Source of the DNA: Pectobacterium carotovorum
Lineage (GTDB): Bacteria > Pseudomonadota > Gammaproteobacteria > Enterobacterales > Enterobacteriaceae
Length of the DNA: 64,000 nt
Direction: 5' to 3'
Assembly: GCF_033898505.1 (NCBI RefSeq)
Contig: NZ_JAXAFK010000001.1
Coordinates: forward strand, 1,798,001 to 1,862,000
Part shown: positions 53,943 through 63,099 of the stretch, piece after piece
Numbering within the stretch: the first letter of the stretch is position 1
Layout of the letters: the number at the start of each line of letters is the position of its first letter
Made by a program: the position numbers and the translations under genes
The notes under the pieces: model-generated
Databases searched by the model: none
What the model saw: the letters and a program-made list of their open reading frames with translations, nothing else
Told to the model about the DNA's origin: nothing

Positions 53943-55499
53943 TCAGGGACACACTACGTGATTTTTTTCCTGAGTGATTAACAGGCTTTCAATATTTTTC
54001 GCTGACAGTGAGCGATAAAAGAACCATCCCTGAATTAAGCAGTTTGCATCAATTTCTCTGGCAATCGCTAATTGCTCAGCATCTTCAACACCTTCAAAAA
54101 CAATGTCTTTCCCCATATCTTTAATAAGCGAGCAGATTGCATGCAATATTTTTTCTTTATTCTTGTTGTCCAGATTTTTCATTAACGAACCGTCAAGCTT
54201 AACTTCATCAAATCTGAAACCGGTAAGCCATGCTAAGTTCGAATTCGCCACGCCAAAATCATCAATCGCCAATTTGATGTTCATTTTTGCCACATGCTCA
54301 GCAAAAAGCTGGATTTCCTTTTGCGATAGCTGGCAGCGTTCGGATATTTCCAACTTTATCTGAGCAGGCTCAACACCATGTAAAGCACACACCTCAATCA
54401 ATCGGCTTATGAAAGTCGGTTCGCTAATCTCATGATCGGTTATATTTATAGACAGCGTCAGCTTCCTGTTGCCATTGAGAACAGCAGCCATCTCTCTCAC
54501 TGAAGTTTTTATTACAAAATCAGATATTTTTGGGTAAAACCCGATTTTTTCTGAAATCTTTATAAAGATCTCAGGAGAAACAGAGCCATGTTTGCCATCA
54601 CGCCATCTGACTAGCGCCTCAAGACCGGCTACTTTCCCATCATTAGCGTTCACCATCGGTTGATATTCAAGAAAAATATCCCCTCTCTTGATGGACTTCT
54701 TCAAACGGGATTTCAGCGACTGTCTTTTATCGACAATATTTAAACAGAAGAAAGTCAGGAATCCACCCAGCATCAATGCGACCACCATAACAAAAGACAG
54801 GAGACCCGTTGTGAGCGACAGCAGCCCGCTGCGCGCATTTTGCGCCATCACGCAAAACAACCACTGAGGACTACAAAGGCTGGTGTTGGCGGTAAATACT
54901 TTACTCAGTAACGGATTACCCGAAGCAACATATTCCTTCGAATTCGATTCAAAATACTTTTGCGATTTATCTGCTGATGTCATAACGAAATACCCATCCG
55001 TTACCGTATTCAATATACCTTCATAGGTTCCCCGCGCAACAAACACCGCAGCATGGCCTTGATAGAGCCCGATATTGTTATACAGCGTCTTACTATTATT
55101 TTTCACTTCAATTAATGCTGGCTTATTATCTTCTGTTTCATTTTTAACAGTAATATGCAAAGGAGGGTTCACTTCCCCCCAAAAGGCACTGCAATAAATA
55201 CGCTTTTCTTTTAAAGAAGCAACATCTTCAATATTAAGATGACGCCACCTTATCATTCTTAATTTTTCAATATAGTTTGGCGAACAAACATCATCATCAA
55301 TAGCGTTAACATCACCTAACGCAGACAGGGCCTGTTCTGCTAACATTTCAGCCTGAAAGCGTAATTTCTCAGAGCGCAATATCAATTTGCTTTCCTGATG
55401 ATTAACTAATAATTTATTTAATAAAAATAAAAAAGAAAATGAGATAAAAGCCATCATAAAAATGGTTGTTGTTATTTTTTTAAATCCTGAAAAACGCAT
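53943..55499 (-). CDS. CSS-motif/EAL cyclic-di-GMP phosphodiesterase
   Basis: 518 residues. Two membrane helices (about 12-30 and 228-252) bracket a periplasmic CSS domain containing IYCSAFWG (about 101-108) and further cysteines that can form disulfides. The C-terminal EAL domain begins with FLEYQPMVNANDGKVAGLEALVRW and keeps catalytic residues in NITDHE, EISER, IDDFG and VKLDG. It should hydrolyse c-di-GMP, promoting motility over biofilm, under periplasmic redox control. The gene is AT-richer than its neighbours, pointing to transfer. 55500-55826 before it has no gene seen. Confidence 0.88.
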   Translation of the reverse strand: MRFSGFKKITTTIFMMAFISFSFLFLLNKLLVNHQESKLILRSEKLRFQAEMLAEQALSALGDVNAIDDDVCSPNYIEKLRMIRWRHLNIEDVASLKEKRIYCSAFWGEVNPPLHITVKNETEDNKPALIEVKNNSKTLYNNIGLYQGHAAVFVARGTYEGILNTVTDGYFVMTSADKSQKYFESNSKEYVASGNPLLSKVFTANTSLCSPQWLFCVMAQNARSGLLSLTTGLLSFVMVVALMLGGFLTFFCLNIVDKRQSLKSRLKKSIKRGDIFLEYQPMVNANDGKVAGLEALVRWRDGKHGSVSPEIFIKISEKIGFYPKISDFVIKTSVREMAAVLNGNRKLTLSINITDHEISEPTFISRLIEVCALHGVEPAQIKLEISERCQLSQKEIQLFAEHVAKMNIKLAIDDFGVANSNLAWLTGFRFDEVKLDGSLMKNLDNKNKEKILHAICSLIKDMGKDIVFEGVEDAEQLAIAREIDANCLIQGWFFYRSLSAKNIESLLITQEKNHVVCP

Positions 55500-55826
55500 C
55501 GCAGTCCAATGTCAGTTAATACTCAAAAGAGCATTTAAATCCAGGCCAGCGATAGTAACCAGATGAAATTTTCGTGTCCAGTTCTTTCAAAAACACGCAG
55601 TTGAAATTAGCACGTTTTTATAATTCACTTCGGTTAATAAATCAGCTCTGTCTTATTAAGCAATATCGATTAAAAAACCATGGAAGTAACCATTTGATTA
55701 CATAAAGAAATAACCAACCAGTCACACATTAATGCATTTCATATACATTATTACCGATAATTATTGCACCACCGCAGTCCACCGGCATGCACGCGCCCGA
55801 AAGCACGTGCAACAAGATGGCAGAAA

Positions 55827-57029
55827 TTATTTCGCCTCTTTTTTCTTCGCTCGCCCCTTACGCTGGTACGCTTTATTGTCGGCGATATACATCAGATAAG
55901 CCGCACGCGTCAGGCCACCGGTTCGCAGCGCAAAGGCATCGTAAGTGGTATCAGGCGGAAAATCGAACTCGGCCAAGACCTGTCCCCAGGCTTCACGATG
56001 TTCTGGATTGTGTAGCGTTTTATCGTAGTCAGGGAAACCGCTCCCCGCAAAGCACTCGGCCGACACGCTGCTATAGGCCCCATTGTTCATGTAGCTGCGT
56101 CCTGCCCTGAAAACCGTATCCTGGCTGGCTTTATTGATCGAACAAGGCCCCCATGATAGGCGATAGTCGCTTTTCTGTGCGCTGATACTGGGGCCATAGC
56201 CCACCGGGAACAGAATGTCTTCTTCCGACAGCATTTTCGATCCCACATACGCATAATTACCGCGCAGAAAAGCGTCATCCATAACGATCCAGCACTTTTC
56301 AGACAAGGGCGATGCCACAATCTCCGACAAGGATGGGTTACGCTCAGTCGTGCGGAAAAGATAAGGCCGGACAAACAGCGGCATCGTCATCACATCATTC
56401 CAGATGCTGTGTTCAGCAAACAGCTCATCCTTTTGCATCTGACGCAAGTTGCCAATAACCAAAACATAACCATCGGTATGCAAATCTATTTCGACCCGAA
56501 AGATATCGCCAGGAACCGTTTTATGCTGCTGGTTTTTCATACCCATCAGCCGTTCCAGCTTGTGCGCATAATCAACCGGTAATCGTTCACGATAAGATTG
56601 CAGCCAGTCAACAATCTCTTCTTTGCTGGTCAAATGACGGCATTCTGGCAGCGGTAGCCGGATAGAATTTCGATAATTGCTGGCGTTGATATAGCCGTAG
56701 CTTCCCGAGTTCAGCGTTCTGACACCCGCAGAAAACACAATGCCATCGGCCATCACGCTGGAAACGCTGGTATAAGTTAGCTTCTTTTCTTTACCGCGCG
56801 CGGTTCTCGGCAGAATGACATCACGGCCGCGCGTGTGAATAATGACGTCTTCTTCCTGATAATTTAGCGCGGTGGCGGTAATACGTTTGCGGATCGTGTC
56901 GCCATCAAAGCAGATAAAATAGCCATCGCGTACGGTTACAATATCCCATTCAGACGATAACGGCTCCAGCCCAAAATAAGGGCGTAAGGCTTCCTGCATC
57001 CAGCTGTTTATCTGGTCAATCGGTTTCAT
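55827..57029 (-). CDS. Imm26-domain-like hypothetical protein
   Basis: 400 residues, soluble, no signal peptide. The segment from about 170 to 290 begins VPGDIFRVEIDLHTDGYVLVIG, the pattern of the Imm26 immunity domain, and ends in a WGPC motif. The N-terminal 120 residues carry short beta-rich repeats. A lysine-rich tail (KGRAKKKEAK) closes it. Imm26 proteins protect against polymorphic toxins, but no toxin gene adjoins this one, so it may be an orphan immunity or have another role. The ribosome site at 57029 is weak. A TAAAC-N6-TTAAC pair at 57153-57168 resembles a PhoP box read toward this gene. Confidence 0.55.
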   Translation of the reverse strand: MKPIDQINSWMQEALRPYFGLEPLSSEWDIVTVRDGYFICFDGDTIRKRITATALNYQEEDVIIHTRGRDVILPRTARGKEKKLTYTSVSSVMADGIVFSAGVRTLNSGSYGYINASNYRNSIRLPLPECRHLTSKEEIVDWLQSYRERLPVDYAHKLERLMGMKNQQHKTVPGDIFRVEIDLHTDGYVLVIGNLRQMQKDELFAEHSIWNDVMTMPLFVRPYLFRTTERNPSLSEIVASPLSEKCWIVMDDAFLRGNYAYVGSKMLSEEDILFPVGYGPSISAQKSDYRLSWGPCSINKASQDTVFRAGRSYMNNGAYSSVSAECFAGSGFPDYDKTLHNPEHREAWGQVLAEFDFPPDTTYDAFALRTGGLTRAAYLMYIADNKAYQRKGRAKKKEAK

Positions 57030-57249
57030 CTTCAGCGCGGTTCCCAGTGGAATAATCGGTAATGGTGGCGTGGCCGTTCTCGGTAAACGACGAGAATCCG
57101 GTGCAATATCGCCTAAAAAAGCCTGCTCCGCAGCTTATCTAATTTGGGCAAGTAAACAAACACTTAACACCCATTTACGCTTCATTTCTCGTTTATCATC
57201 TATCATCAGGCTATGCTATCAGCAGTGAGATGGGGATGACGTAGATACC

Positions 57250-57987
57250 ATGCATAAGATTGTTTTTATAGAAGATGATACCGAGGTAGGAAAATTGATC
57301 GCGGCCTACCTCGGCAAGCATGACATTGATGTTCAGGTTGAAGCACGAGGCGATCAGGCATTGGCCTTTATTGAACAGCAGCAGCCCGACCTTGTGCTGT
57401 TGGACATCATGCTGCCCGGCAAAGACGGCATGACAATCTGCCGGGAATTGCGACCACAGTACAGCGGTCCGATTGTGCTGCTGACGTCGCTGGACAGCGA
57501 TATGAATCATATTCTGGCGCTGGAAATGGGCGCCGATGATTACATTCTGAAAACCACGCCGCCCGCCGTTTTGCTCGCCCGCCTGCGTCTGCATTTACGC
57601 CAGTACGCTACCGCGCCACAGGCTGTGGCGGAAAAAGCTGCACCCGCCGCCTTGCAGGTGCACAAATCCCTGCACTTCGGCCTGCTCTGCATCGATCCGG
57701 TCAATCGGGAAGTGACATTAGGGCAAGAGCACATCGTGTTATCCACCGCGGATTTCGATCTGCTCTGGCAATTGGCGACCCACGCCGGCCACATCATGGA
57801 TCGGGATGCGCTGCTGAAAAACCTGCGCGGCGTCACCTACGATGGTATGGATCGCAGCATTGACGTTGCGATTTCCCGCCTGCGTAAAAAACTGTACGAC
57901 AATCCGCTGGAGCCGTTCCGCATCAAAACAGTGCGCAACAAAGGCTACCTGTTCGCTCCTAATACCTGGGAGAGCGTCACGCTATGA
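57250..57987 (+). CDS. rstA: Response regulator, OmpR/PhoB type
   Basis: 245 residues: receiver domain with acidic pocket FIEDD and phospho-acceptor in LVLLDIMLPGKDG (about residue 52), switch lysine in DYILKTTPP, and a winged-helix DNA-binding domain ending in RIKTVRNKGYLF. It overlaps rstB by 4 bases. RstA controls acid-response genes; a matching RstA box precedes asr 1.4 kb downstream. In E. coli rstA is itself under PhoP. Confidence 0.94.
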   Translation: MHKIVFIEDDTEVGKLIAAYLGKHDIDVQVEARGDQALAFIEQQQPDLVLLDIMLPGKDGMTICRELRPQYSGPIVLLTSLDSDMNHILALEMGADDYILKTTPPAVLLARLRLHLRQYATAPQAVAEKAAPAALQVHKSLHFGLLCIDPVNREVTLGQEHIVLSTADFDLLWQLATHAGHIMDRDALLKNLRGVTYDGMDRSIDVAISRLRKKLYDNPLEPFRIKTVRNKGYLFAPNTWESVTL

Positions 57988-59297
57988 GAAAGCTGTTCGT
58001 CCAGTTTTTTCTATTGCTGTTCGCCTGCTTTGTCGTCATGACGCTACTGGTCGGGCTGGTCTATAAGGTCACGGCCGAACGCGCTGGCCGCCAGTCTATG
58101 GATGACCTGATGAAAAGCTCGCTGTATCTCATTCGTAATGAGCTGCGCGCGATTCCACCCCGCGACTGGCATAAAACGATCAACCAGCTGGATTTGAACC
58201 TGTCGTTCAAACTGCACATCGAACCGGTGAGTAAATATGCGCTGAGTCCCAAGAATCGCCAGCGTCTGAATCAAGGGGAAATTATCGCACTGGATGACGA
58301 ATATACGTTTATCCAACGTATCCCTCGCAGCCACTACGTTCTCGCTGTCGGTCCTATTCCCTATCTGTTCTTCCTGCACGAAATGCGGCTGCTGGATTTA
58401 CTGCTGGTGATGCTGATTGGGTTATCGCTGGCGCTGCCGGTGTTCCTATGGATGCGGCCACACTGGCAGGCCATGCTAAAACTGGAGAATGCCGCCCAGC
58501 GCCTGGGAGATGGTCATCTGGAGGAGCGTATTCATTTCGATAGCACCTCCAGCCTGTTTCGGCTTGGCGTCGCTTTCAACCGCATGGCGGATAACCTGAA
58601 CCAGCTCATCAACAGTAAAAAACAGCTGATTGATAATATTGCACACGAGCTGCGCACGCCGCTGGTCAGGCTGCGTTATCGGTTGGCGATGAGCGACAAC
58701 CTGACGGAAGACGAGCAGCAGGCGTTAAACCGGGATATTGGTCAACTTGAAGCGCTGATTGACGAGCTGCTGACGTATGCCAGACTCGACCGTCCGCAGG
58801 TGACGTTACACCTTGCCAATATTGATATTCCTTCGTGGTTACAGGCAAAAGTTGACGATTTTCGGCTGATCCACCCTGATAAACATATTTCGCTGGATAT
58901 GCCCCATTTAGCGCAGATTGGCGCACTCGATCTACGCCTGATGGAACGGGTCTTGAATAACCTGATCGGCAACGGATTACGCTTCTGTCATAGCCGATTA
59001 CACATCAGCCTGACGTCGGACGCCGGGCATATCGCCTGTCTGCAAGTTGAAGATGACGGCCCCGGTATTGCGCCCGAAAGCCGGGAAAGCGTGTTTGAGC
59101 CGTTTATTCGTCTGGAAGCGGGTATAGAGAACAGCAGCGGCGGCTGTGGGCTCGGACTGGCCATTGTTCATGCTATCGCCCGAGCTTACGAAGGCAGTAT
59201 TACTGTGGACGAAAGCCCGCTCGGTGGCGCTCGTTTCCGTTTTTGCTGGCCAGTAAAAACCACGACAGCGCAGGCTGCCATCACCAGTCAGCACTAG
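57984..59297 (+). CDS. rstB: Sensor histidine kinase
   Basis: 437 residues: membrane helices at about 8-30 and 132-155 around a periplasmic domain of 100 residues, HAMP (about 156-215), HisKA with the phospho-accepting histidine in DNIAHELRTPLVRLRYRL (about 225), and the ATPase domain with N, G1 and G2 boxes (ERVLNNLIGNGLRF, EDDGPGIAPESR, GLGLAIVHAIA). It is the cognate kinase of RstA by operon. Confidence 0.94.
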   Translation: MRKLFVQFFLLLFACFVVMTLLVGLVYKVTAERAGRQSMDDLMKSSLYLIRNELRAIPPRDWHKTINQLDLNLSFKLHIEPVSKYALSPKNRQRLNQGEIIALDDEYTFIQRIPRSHYVLAVGPIPYLFFLHEMRLLDLLLVMLIGLSLALPVFLWMRPHWQAMLKLENAAQRLGDGHLEERIHFDSTSSLFRLGVAFNRMADNLNQLINSKKQLIDNIAHELRTPLVRLRYRLAMSDNLTEDEQQALNRDIGQLEALIDELLTYARLDRPQVTLHLANIDIPSWLQAKVDDFRLIHPDKHISLDMPHLAQIGALDLRLMERVLNNLIGNGLRFCHSRLHISLTSDAGHIACLQVEDDGPGIAPESRESVFEPFIRLEAGIENSSGGCGLGLAIVHAIARAYEGSITVDESPLGGARFRFCWPVKTTTAQAAITSQH

Positions 59298-59355
59298 CAC
59301 CGAGACGGCGGAAACCCCGCCGTTTTTCTCCTGTTCCCCTCGTCTTCCTGGCCTG

Positions 59356-59369
59356 TACATTAGGTTACA
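59356..59369 (+). promoter_or_regulatory. RstA box upstream of asr
   Basis: TACATTAGGTTACA matches the RstA consensus TACATNTNGTTACA at all but one defined base. It lies about 107-120 bases before the asr start and links the RstAB pair to the adjacent acid-shock gene. Confidence 0.65.
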
Positions 59370-59475
59370 CGCCGAAACCAATCACTCACTGAAGCCGCTC
59401 TCTGTTTCTCCTATTCTCTCTTCACCGGCCCAACCGAGGGCTACGAAACGTGAATGAGATAACGAGGAAATGATG

Positions 59476-59940
59476 ATGAATAAAGTATTAGTTATGATCG
59501 CAGGTGCGGCACTGGGTCTGTCCTCTGTAGCGTTTGCCGCGGACACCGTAACCAGCGCACCAGCTCAGCCTACGGCGACCACTTCTGCTCCGGCTAAAGC
59601 CGTTCACCATAAAAAACAGGTGAAAAAAGCTAAACCTGCCGCTGAACAAAAAGCGCAGGCTGCTAAGAAGCACGTGAAGAAAGCTAAGCCAGCCCCAGCT
59701 CAGAAAGCGCAGGCTGCCAAGAAACACGTGAAGAAAGCTAAACCAGCCCCTGCTCAGAAAGCACAGGCTGCCAAGAAGCACGTGAAGAAAGCTAAACCAG
59801 CTCCTGCTCAGAAAGCACAGGCTGCCAAGAAGCACGTGAAGAAAGCTAAACCAGCTCCTGCTCAGAAAGCACAGGCTGCCAAGAAGCACGTGAAGAAAGC
59901 GAAAACTGCAAAACCAGCGACCACCACGCCAGCAGCGTAA
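59476..59940 (+). CDS. asr: Acid shock protein, repeat-containing
   Basis: 154 residues from the third of three consecutive ATGs (59470, 59473, 59476); GAGG is eight bases before the third. A signal peptide ([18 protein letters not shown]) is followed by a low-complexity, strongly basic chain dominated by [18 protein letters not shown] units. Asr is exported to the periplasm in acid and buffers or shields proteins by its lysines. The repeats make this copy longer than the E. coli protein (about 100 residues). Confidence 0.92.
   Translation: MNKVLVMIAGAALGLSSVAFAADTVTSAPAQPTATTSAPAKAVHHKKQVKKAKPAAEQKAQAAKKHVKKAKPAPAQKAQAAKKHVKKAKPAPAQKAQAAKKHVKKAKPAPAQKAQAAKKHVKKAKPAPAQKAQAAKKHVKKAKTAKPATTTPAA
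59662..59877 (+). repeat. Four 54-base tandem repeats inside asr
   Basis: Four consecutive 54-base units starting at 59662, 59716, 59770 and 59824, each coding [18 protein letters not shown], nearly identical at DNA level. A diverged unit precedes and a partial one follows. Being a multiple of three, gain or loss of units keeps the frame; copy number may vary between strains. Confidence 0.9.
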
Positions 59941-59954
59941 TCGGTCAGCACCCG

Positions 59955-59974
59955 CTCCTTCCCACGGGAAGGAG
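59955..59974 (+). terminator. Hairpin 1 after asr
   Basis: CTCCTTCC/GGAAGGAG with a short loop, 15 bases after the asr stop. The following bases (TGACTTTC) are only moderately T-rich. Confidence 0.55.
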
Positions 59975-60037
59975 TGACTTTCGGTCAGTCCCGATTTGAA
60001 TCAAATCGCTAAAGGATGACCACAATAGAGCAACTAT

Positions 60038-60067
60038 CAAACACCCGGTTTACCGGGTGTTTATTTC
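60038..60067 (+). terminator. Rho-independent terminator between asr and ydgU
   Basis: ACACCCGG/CCGGGTGT with a TTTA loop, flanked by AAA and TTTATTT. It ends just 17 bases before ydgU, so ydgU is read either by readthrough from asr or from its own promoter. Confidence 0.85.
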
Positions 60068-60083
60068 ATCGGGGGACAGGAAA

Positions 60084-60164
60084 ATGATGCGTCGTTACTC
60101 ATTTGAAATTATGTTATCCCTCGTTCTGCTCTGTGGCATTATCACCCTGAGTTTTTTTCTCTAA
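60084..60164 (+). CDS. ydgU: Tiny membrane protein YdgU
   Basis: A 26-residue open frame: MMRRYSFEI, then a single hydrophobic helix (MLSLVLLCGIITLSFFL) and stop. ACAGGA lies just upstream of two ATGs. Its position right after asr and the pattern of a basic start plus one membrane helix match E. coli YdgU, a 27-residue protein encoded beside asr. It is too short to be found by usual length filters. Function unknown. Confidence 0.75.
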   Translation: MMRRYSFEIMLSLVLLCGIITLSFFL

Positions 60165-60763
60165 TCCTCAGTATTCCTCTCTCGCCCGACTATCCCCGTA
60201 TTTTCAATATCGAAACCATGCACAGAGAAAGCCTCACGTCGCTTTGATAACAAGTCTCATTAACAGTATTATTTCTTGGTATAATTTAATAGTTTTCGTT
60301 CCCATCCGACAGGTCAAACCAGATAAAAGACCATCCAAAACGAATAATATCAACATCTTATAAATACATACCTCACCTGCAATGACAAATAACCCAATAA
60401 CAATTGAATTATCTAAATCTTAAACTACAATTTCGAAATCAATAATAATTAACATTAGATCTCAACTTAAGTTTATTATTAAAAATAAAGCACACTAACT
60501 ACAAGGTTTAATTCCCTAAGATATCATGACATAAAAAACAACGCCGCATTGCGGTATTGCCTGTCATTTCATGGTACTAATGAAACATTACCCATATAGC
60601 CATTTAAACTAATGAGGCCTTTATTGATAAAAAGACAATAATATATTTAGTCGAATATGGATTGACTTTAAAAACCGCACAATTAATCACATACCTTTAA
60701 GGAACTGACATTCATCATAAGACGAAATGGACGCGTTATAACTCCATCATGTACAGGTTTTAA
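60165..60763. other. AT-rich intergenic region
   Basis: About 600 bases, very AT-rich, between ydgU and the winged-helix regulator. It holds only weak hairpin-like sequence near 60541-60566 and likely promoter elements such as TATAATT near 60279. I see no gene; the composition is typical of H-NS-bound DNA next to fimbrial genes. Confidence 0.5.
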
Positions 60764-61375
60764 ATGAAAGAATTAAATACATCTATTTTTCGCATCACAA
60801 AAATACTTTCCCCACACAGCAATATCGCAACCCCAACCAAGGTTATTAAAGGGAAACGGCTCTATTTCTTTTATCCATCAGGGGAGCAAGTTATTTACTT
60901 CCTGGATGAAGGAACATTCTTAATGAAGCAATCCATCGATGATAAGGTTATTTCTGTTATCTTATCACCTGCTATCATTGGCTGGTCCATGGTGACACTT
61001 GATGGTGGCGAACTCTATCTGGAAAGGGTCGATTATGGGAAAATTCGTAGTATTCCTTTCAATACCGCCATGCGCATCATTACGGCTTATGAACGTTTCG
61101 ATGATGTCTTAACGATCGTCAACACCGGCTTTCATGCACTGATCGATCACTGTATTGGGAATCATGGCGATTCACTTTCTATCGTGCATAAAATGCTACG
61201 TTCGCTGAATCAGCTTCCCCCCGATGTCAAACTCCGCTTTTCTGCGCTGTCCTATATTTATCAACGGACATCACTATCAAAAAGCACGATAAAACGGGGG
61301 CTGAAACAACTGCAACAACAAGGTTTACTCACGTTGGAACGCGGTAAATTACGCCACCTCACAGAATATAATTAA
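60764..61375 (+). CDS. Winged-helix transcriptional regulator, IprA-like
   Basis: 203 residues. The N-terminal half resembles the cyclic-nucleotide-binding-like barrel of Crp-type proteins (GKRLYFFYPSGEQVIYFLDEGTFLM), and the C-terminus is a winged helix (TSLSKSTIKRGLKQLQQQGLLTLERGKLRHL). The layout fits the IprA group of enterobacterial regulators. It converges on a fimbrial operon and may regulate it; that is inference from position. AT-rich. Confidence 0.68.
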   Translation: MKELNTSIFRITKILSPHSNIATPTKVIKGKRLYFFYPSGEQVIYFLDEGTFLMKQSIDDKVISVILSPAIIGWSMVTLDGGELYLERVDYGKIRSIPFNTAMRIITAYERFDDVLTIVNTGFHALIDHCIGNHGDSLSIVHKMLRSLNQLPPDVKLRFSALSYIYQRTSLSKSTIKRGLKQLQQQGLLTLERGKLRHLTEYN

Positions 61376-61438
61376 ATAATCACTTATTACGACGGGTCGC
61401 CTGACCCGTCACGTCTCTTCAATACCGTCTTCCAACGT

Positions 61439-62017
61439 TTACTGATAGGTTAAGGTAAATGTTGCATCCGCATTTGCAGAACCGACCGTGACGGGCGTAC
61501 CAATCGCCACATACTGCCCATAAAACACTAGCGGCACGCGCGCAGCGTTTGCCGACAGCGCATAAACGGGTGTCGGTTGACCAAGCGCCAACCGCCGGCG
61601 TTCGCTATCCAGTATCGCCACAGCAACATTAGTCGCACTGCTACTGGCGTTAAGCGCAAGCAGCGTACTATCCCCCGCTGGCGCGCTGCCATAAAACGTG
61701 ATCTCGACGCCAGATGCCGCGACGCCGCAGTTCTCCAGTACAATCTCGAAACGTGTAGGATTGGGGTTTTGCGATCCTACCGCAAACTGCTTACTTGGCC
61801 AGGTACCGAGGTCAACCGTTTGTTCCTGCGTCCCTGTGCTGACGCTACAGCTGTTCGCCAGCAGCGTCGCAGTAAGCCGCATATTGGTCAGCCCGAGATC
61901 GGCACGGACTGGATGCACGGCACACGTTATAAAGAACAGAGAAACCCAGCCGAAACGCGCGGCCCATGTTACTCGCGTACGCACCGCGCCAGTCATCACA
62001 CCCTGAGATCGGTTCAT
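61439..62017 (-). CDS. Fimbrial minor subunit (FimF/FimG type pilin)
   Basis: 192 residues with a signal peptide ending near HPVRA and a pilin fold: the two cysteines of the subunit disulfide (NSCSVSTGTQE and VLENCGVAASGVEI) and the C-terminal beta-zipper ending in DATFTLTYQ, used for chaperone recognition. It is the last gene of the visible fimbrial operon, after the adhesin. Order usher-adhesin-pilin suggests a tip or minor subunit. Confidence 0.82.
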   Translation of the reverse strand: MNRSQGVMTGAVRTRVTWAARFGWVSLFFITCAVHPVRADLGLTNMRLTATLLANSCSVSTGTQEQTVDLGTWPSKQFAVGSQNPNPTRFEIVLENCGVAASGVEITFYGSAPAGDSTLLALNASSSATNVAVAILDSERRRLALGQPTPVYALSANAARVPLVFYGQYVAIGTPVTVGSANADATFTLTYQ

Positions 62018-62043
62018 CGATTCCCCCTTTTAGTAAAAACCGA

Positions 62044-63099
62044 CTAGTAAAAATCGACGCGCAGATAGGCATTTGCTGTCGCGACGCCTTCCTGAGGCTT
62101 AGTTCCCGTCACGCTGACCGGATACGCAGTAATCGCCACATTAGCACTTGCAGCCTCATCCAGCGTAAAAGGAATCACGCTCGCAATATCATTGGGCGTC
62201 AATGGATTACTTCCACTGTCTGTGACAATAAAGCCGACATCAGGATTATCAGAAACCACCATATTGCCAGACGATTTATCAGCCTGAAGACGCATCGACA
62301 TACTCGCCTGCGCATCGATACCGTTGCAGGCGATACCAATCGTCCGCGTCACCGGTGGAACCCCCTCCGGTTTTTCACCCGCCGTTTTAAACAGCCCTGA
62401 TGAAATTCCGCCAAAATCAATGCTGATGATCTGACCCGCATTCAAAACACAACTTTGAGGAACCGTGATCGAACCGCTCATATAGCCAACCACCAGCGGC
62501 GACCCCACACTTTGCCCATTTCCCCCCTGATTGCCATAAAGGTAAAAAATGGGTGTCATCGGGATATTAGAAACCCCGACAAACTTGCGCTTGATACGGA
62601 AATTGACCTGAACCCGACTGCCCGTTGTCGCATTCCCACCGCACAGTCCCGCACAGTTGTTGTTTACATCGGTAAACGGCACATTATGAAAAGTGCCACC
62701 CGAGGTTCGGTTATAAACAAAAATACGCGATGCCACCTGGAGATAATCATTACCGGTAATATCAAACCAGTTCACGCCACTTTCCGTTGACGCTAAAACC
62801 AACGATGGACCGGACTGGGCGGAATAGTAGACCGTATCCCGGTTATTACATGGGCCACTTATCGCGTAGGAACCGGCATCGGTTTTTTCATTCCACCCCG
62901 TAACATACCCGACATTGTTCTGACTGGAAGCCAGCGCGTAAGTGTAGTCATACATTAAAGGTGAACCGCTTGAGGTCGTGCATTGTATCGCACTGGCCTG
63001 GCTGGCAATCCCCAGCAAACCCGCCACGCTAACGCCGCGCCACCACATAGCGCTTCGCGCTGCGCCACTGCTATTTTTCATTAATAATTTCATTGACAT
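62044..63099 (-). CDS. Fimbrial tip adhesin (FimH-like)
   Basis: 351 residues: signal peptide (WWRGVSVAGLLGIASQASA), an N-terminal receptor-binding domain (about 38-200) and a C-terminal pilin domain (about 205-351) with SCVLNAGQIISIDFGG and a final AYLRVDFY zipper strand. Two-domain length and position after the usher mark it as the adhesin. It overlaps the usher gene by 10 bases; an ATG six bases later would give a 4-base overlap. The receptor cannot be predicted. Confidence 0.82.
   Translation of the reverse strand: MSMKLLMKNSSGAARSAMWWRGVSVAGLLGIASQASAIQCTTSSGSPLMYDYTYALASSQNNVGYVTGWNEKTDAGSYAISGPCNNRDTVYYSAQSGPSLVLASTESGVNWFDITGNDYLQVASRIFVYNRTSGGTFHNVPFTDVNNNCAGLCGGNATTGSRVQVNFRIKRKFVGVSNIPMTPIFYLYGNQGGNGQSVGSPLVVGYMSGSITVPQSCVLNAGQIISIDFGGISSGLFKTAGEKPEGVPPVTRTIGIACNGIDAQASMSMRLQADKSSGNMVVSDNPDVGFIVTDSGSNPLTPNDIASVIPFTLDEAASANVAITAYPVSVTGTKPQEGVATANAYLRVDFY

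Noticed and set aside
59662..59877. CRISPR-like tandem repeats
   Set aside because: Units are 54 bases with no spacers, in frame within asr, and code for lysine-rich protein repeats.
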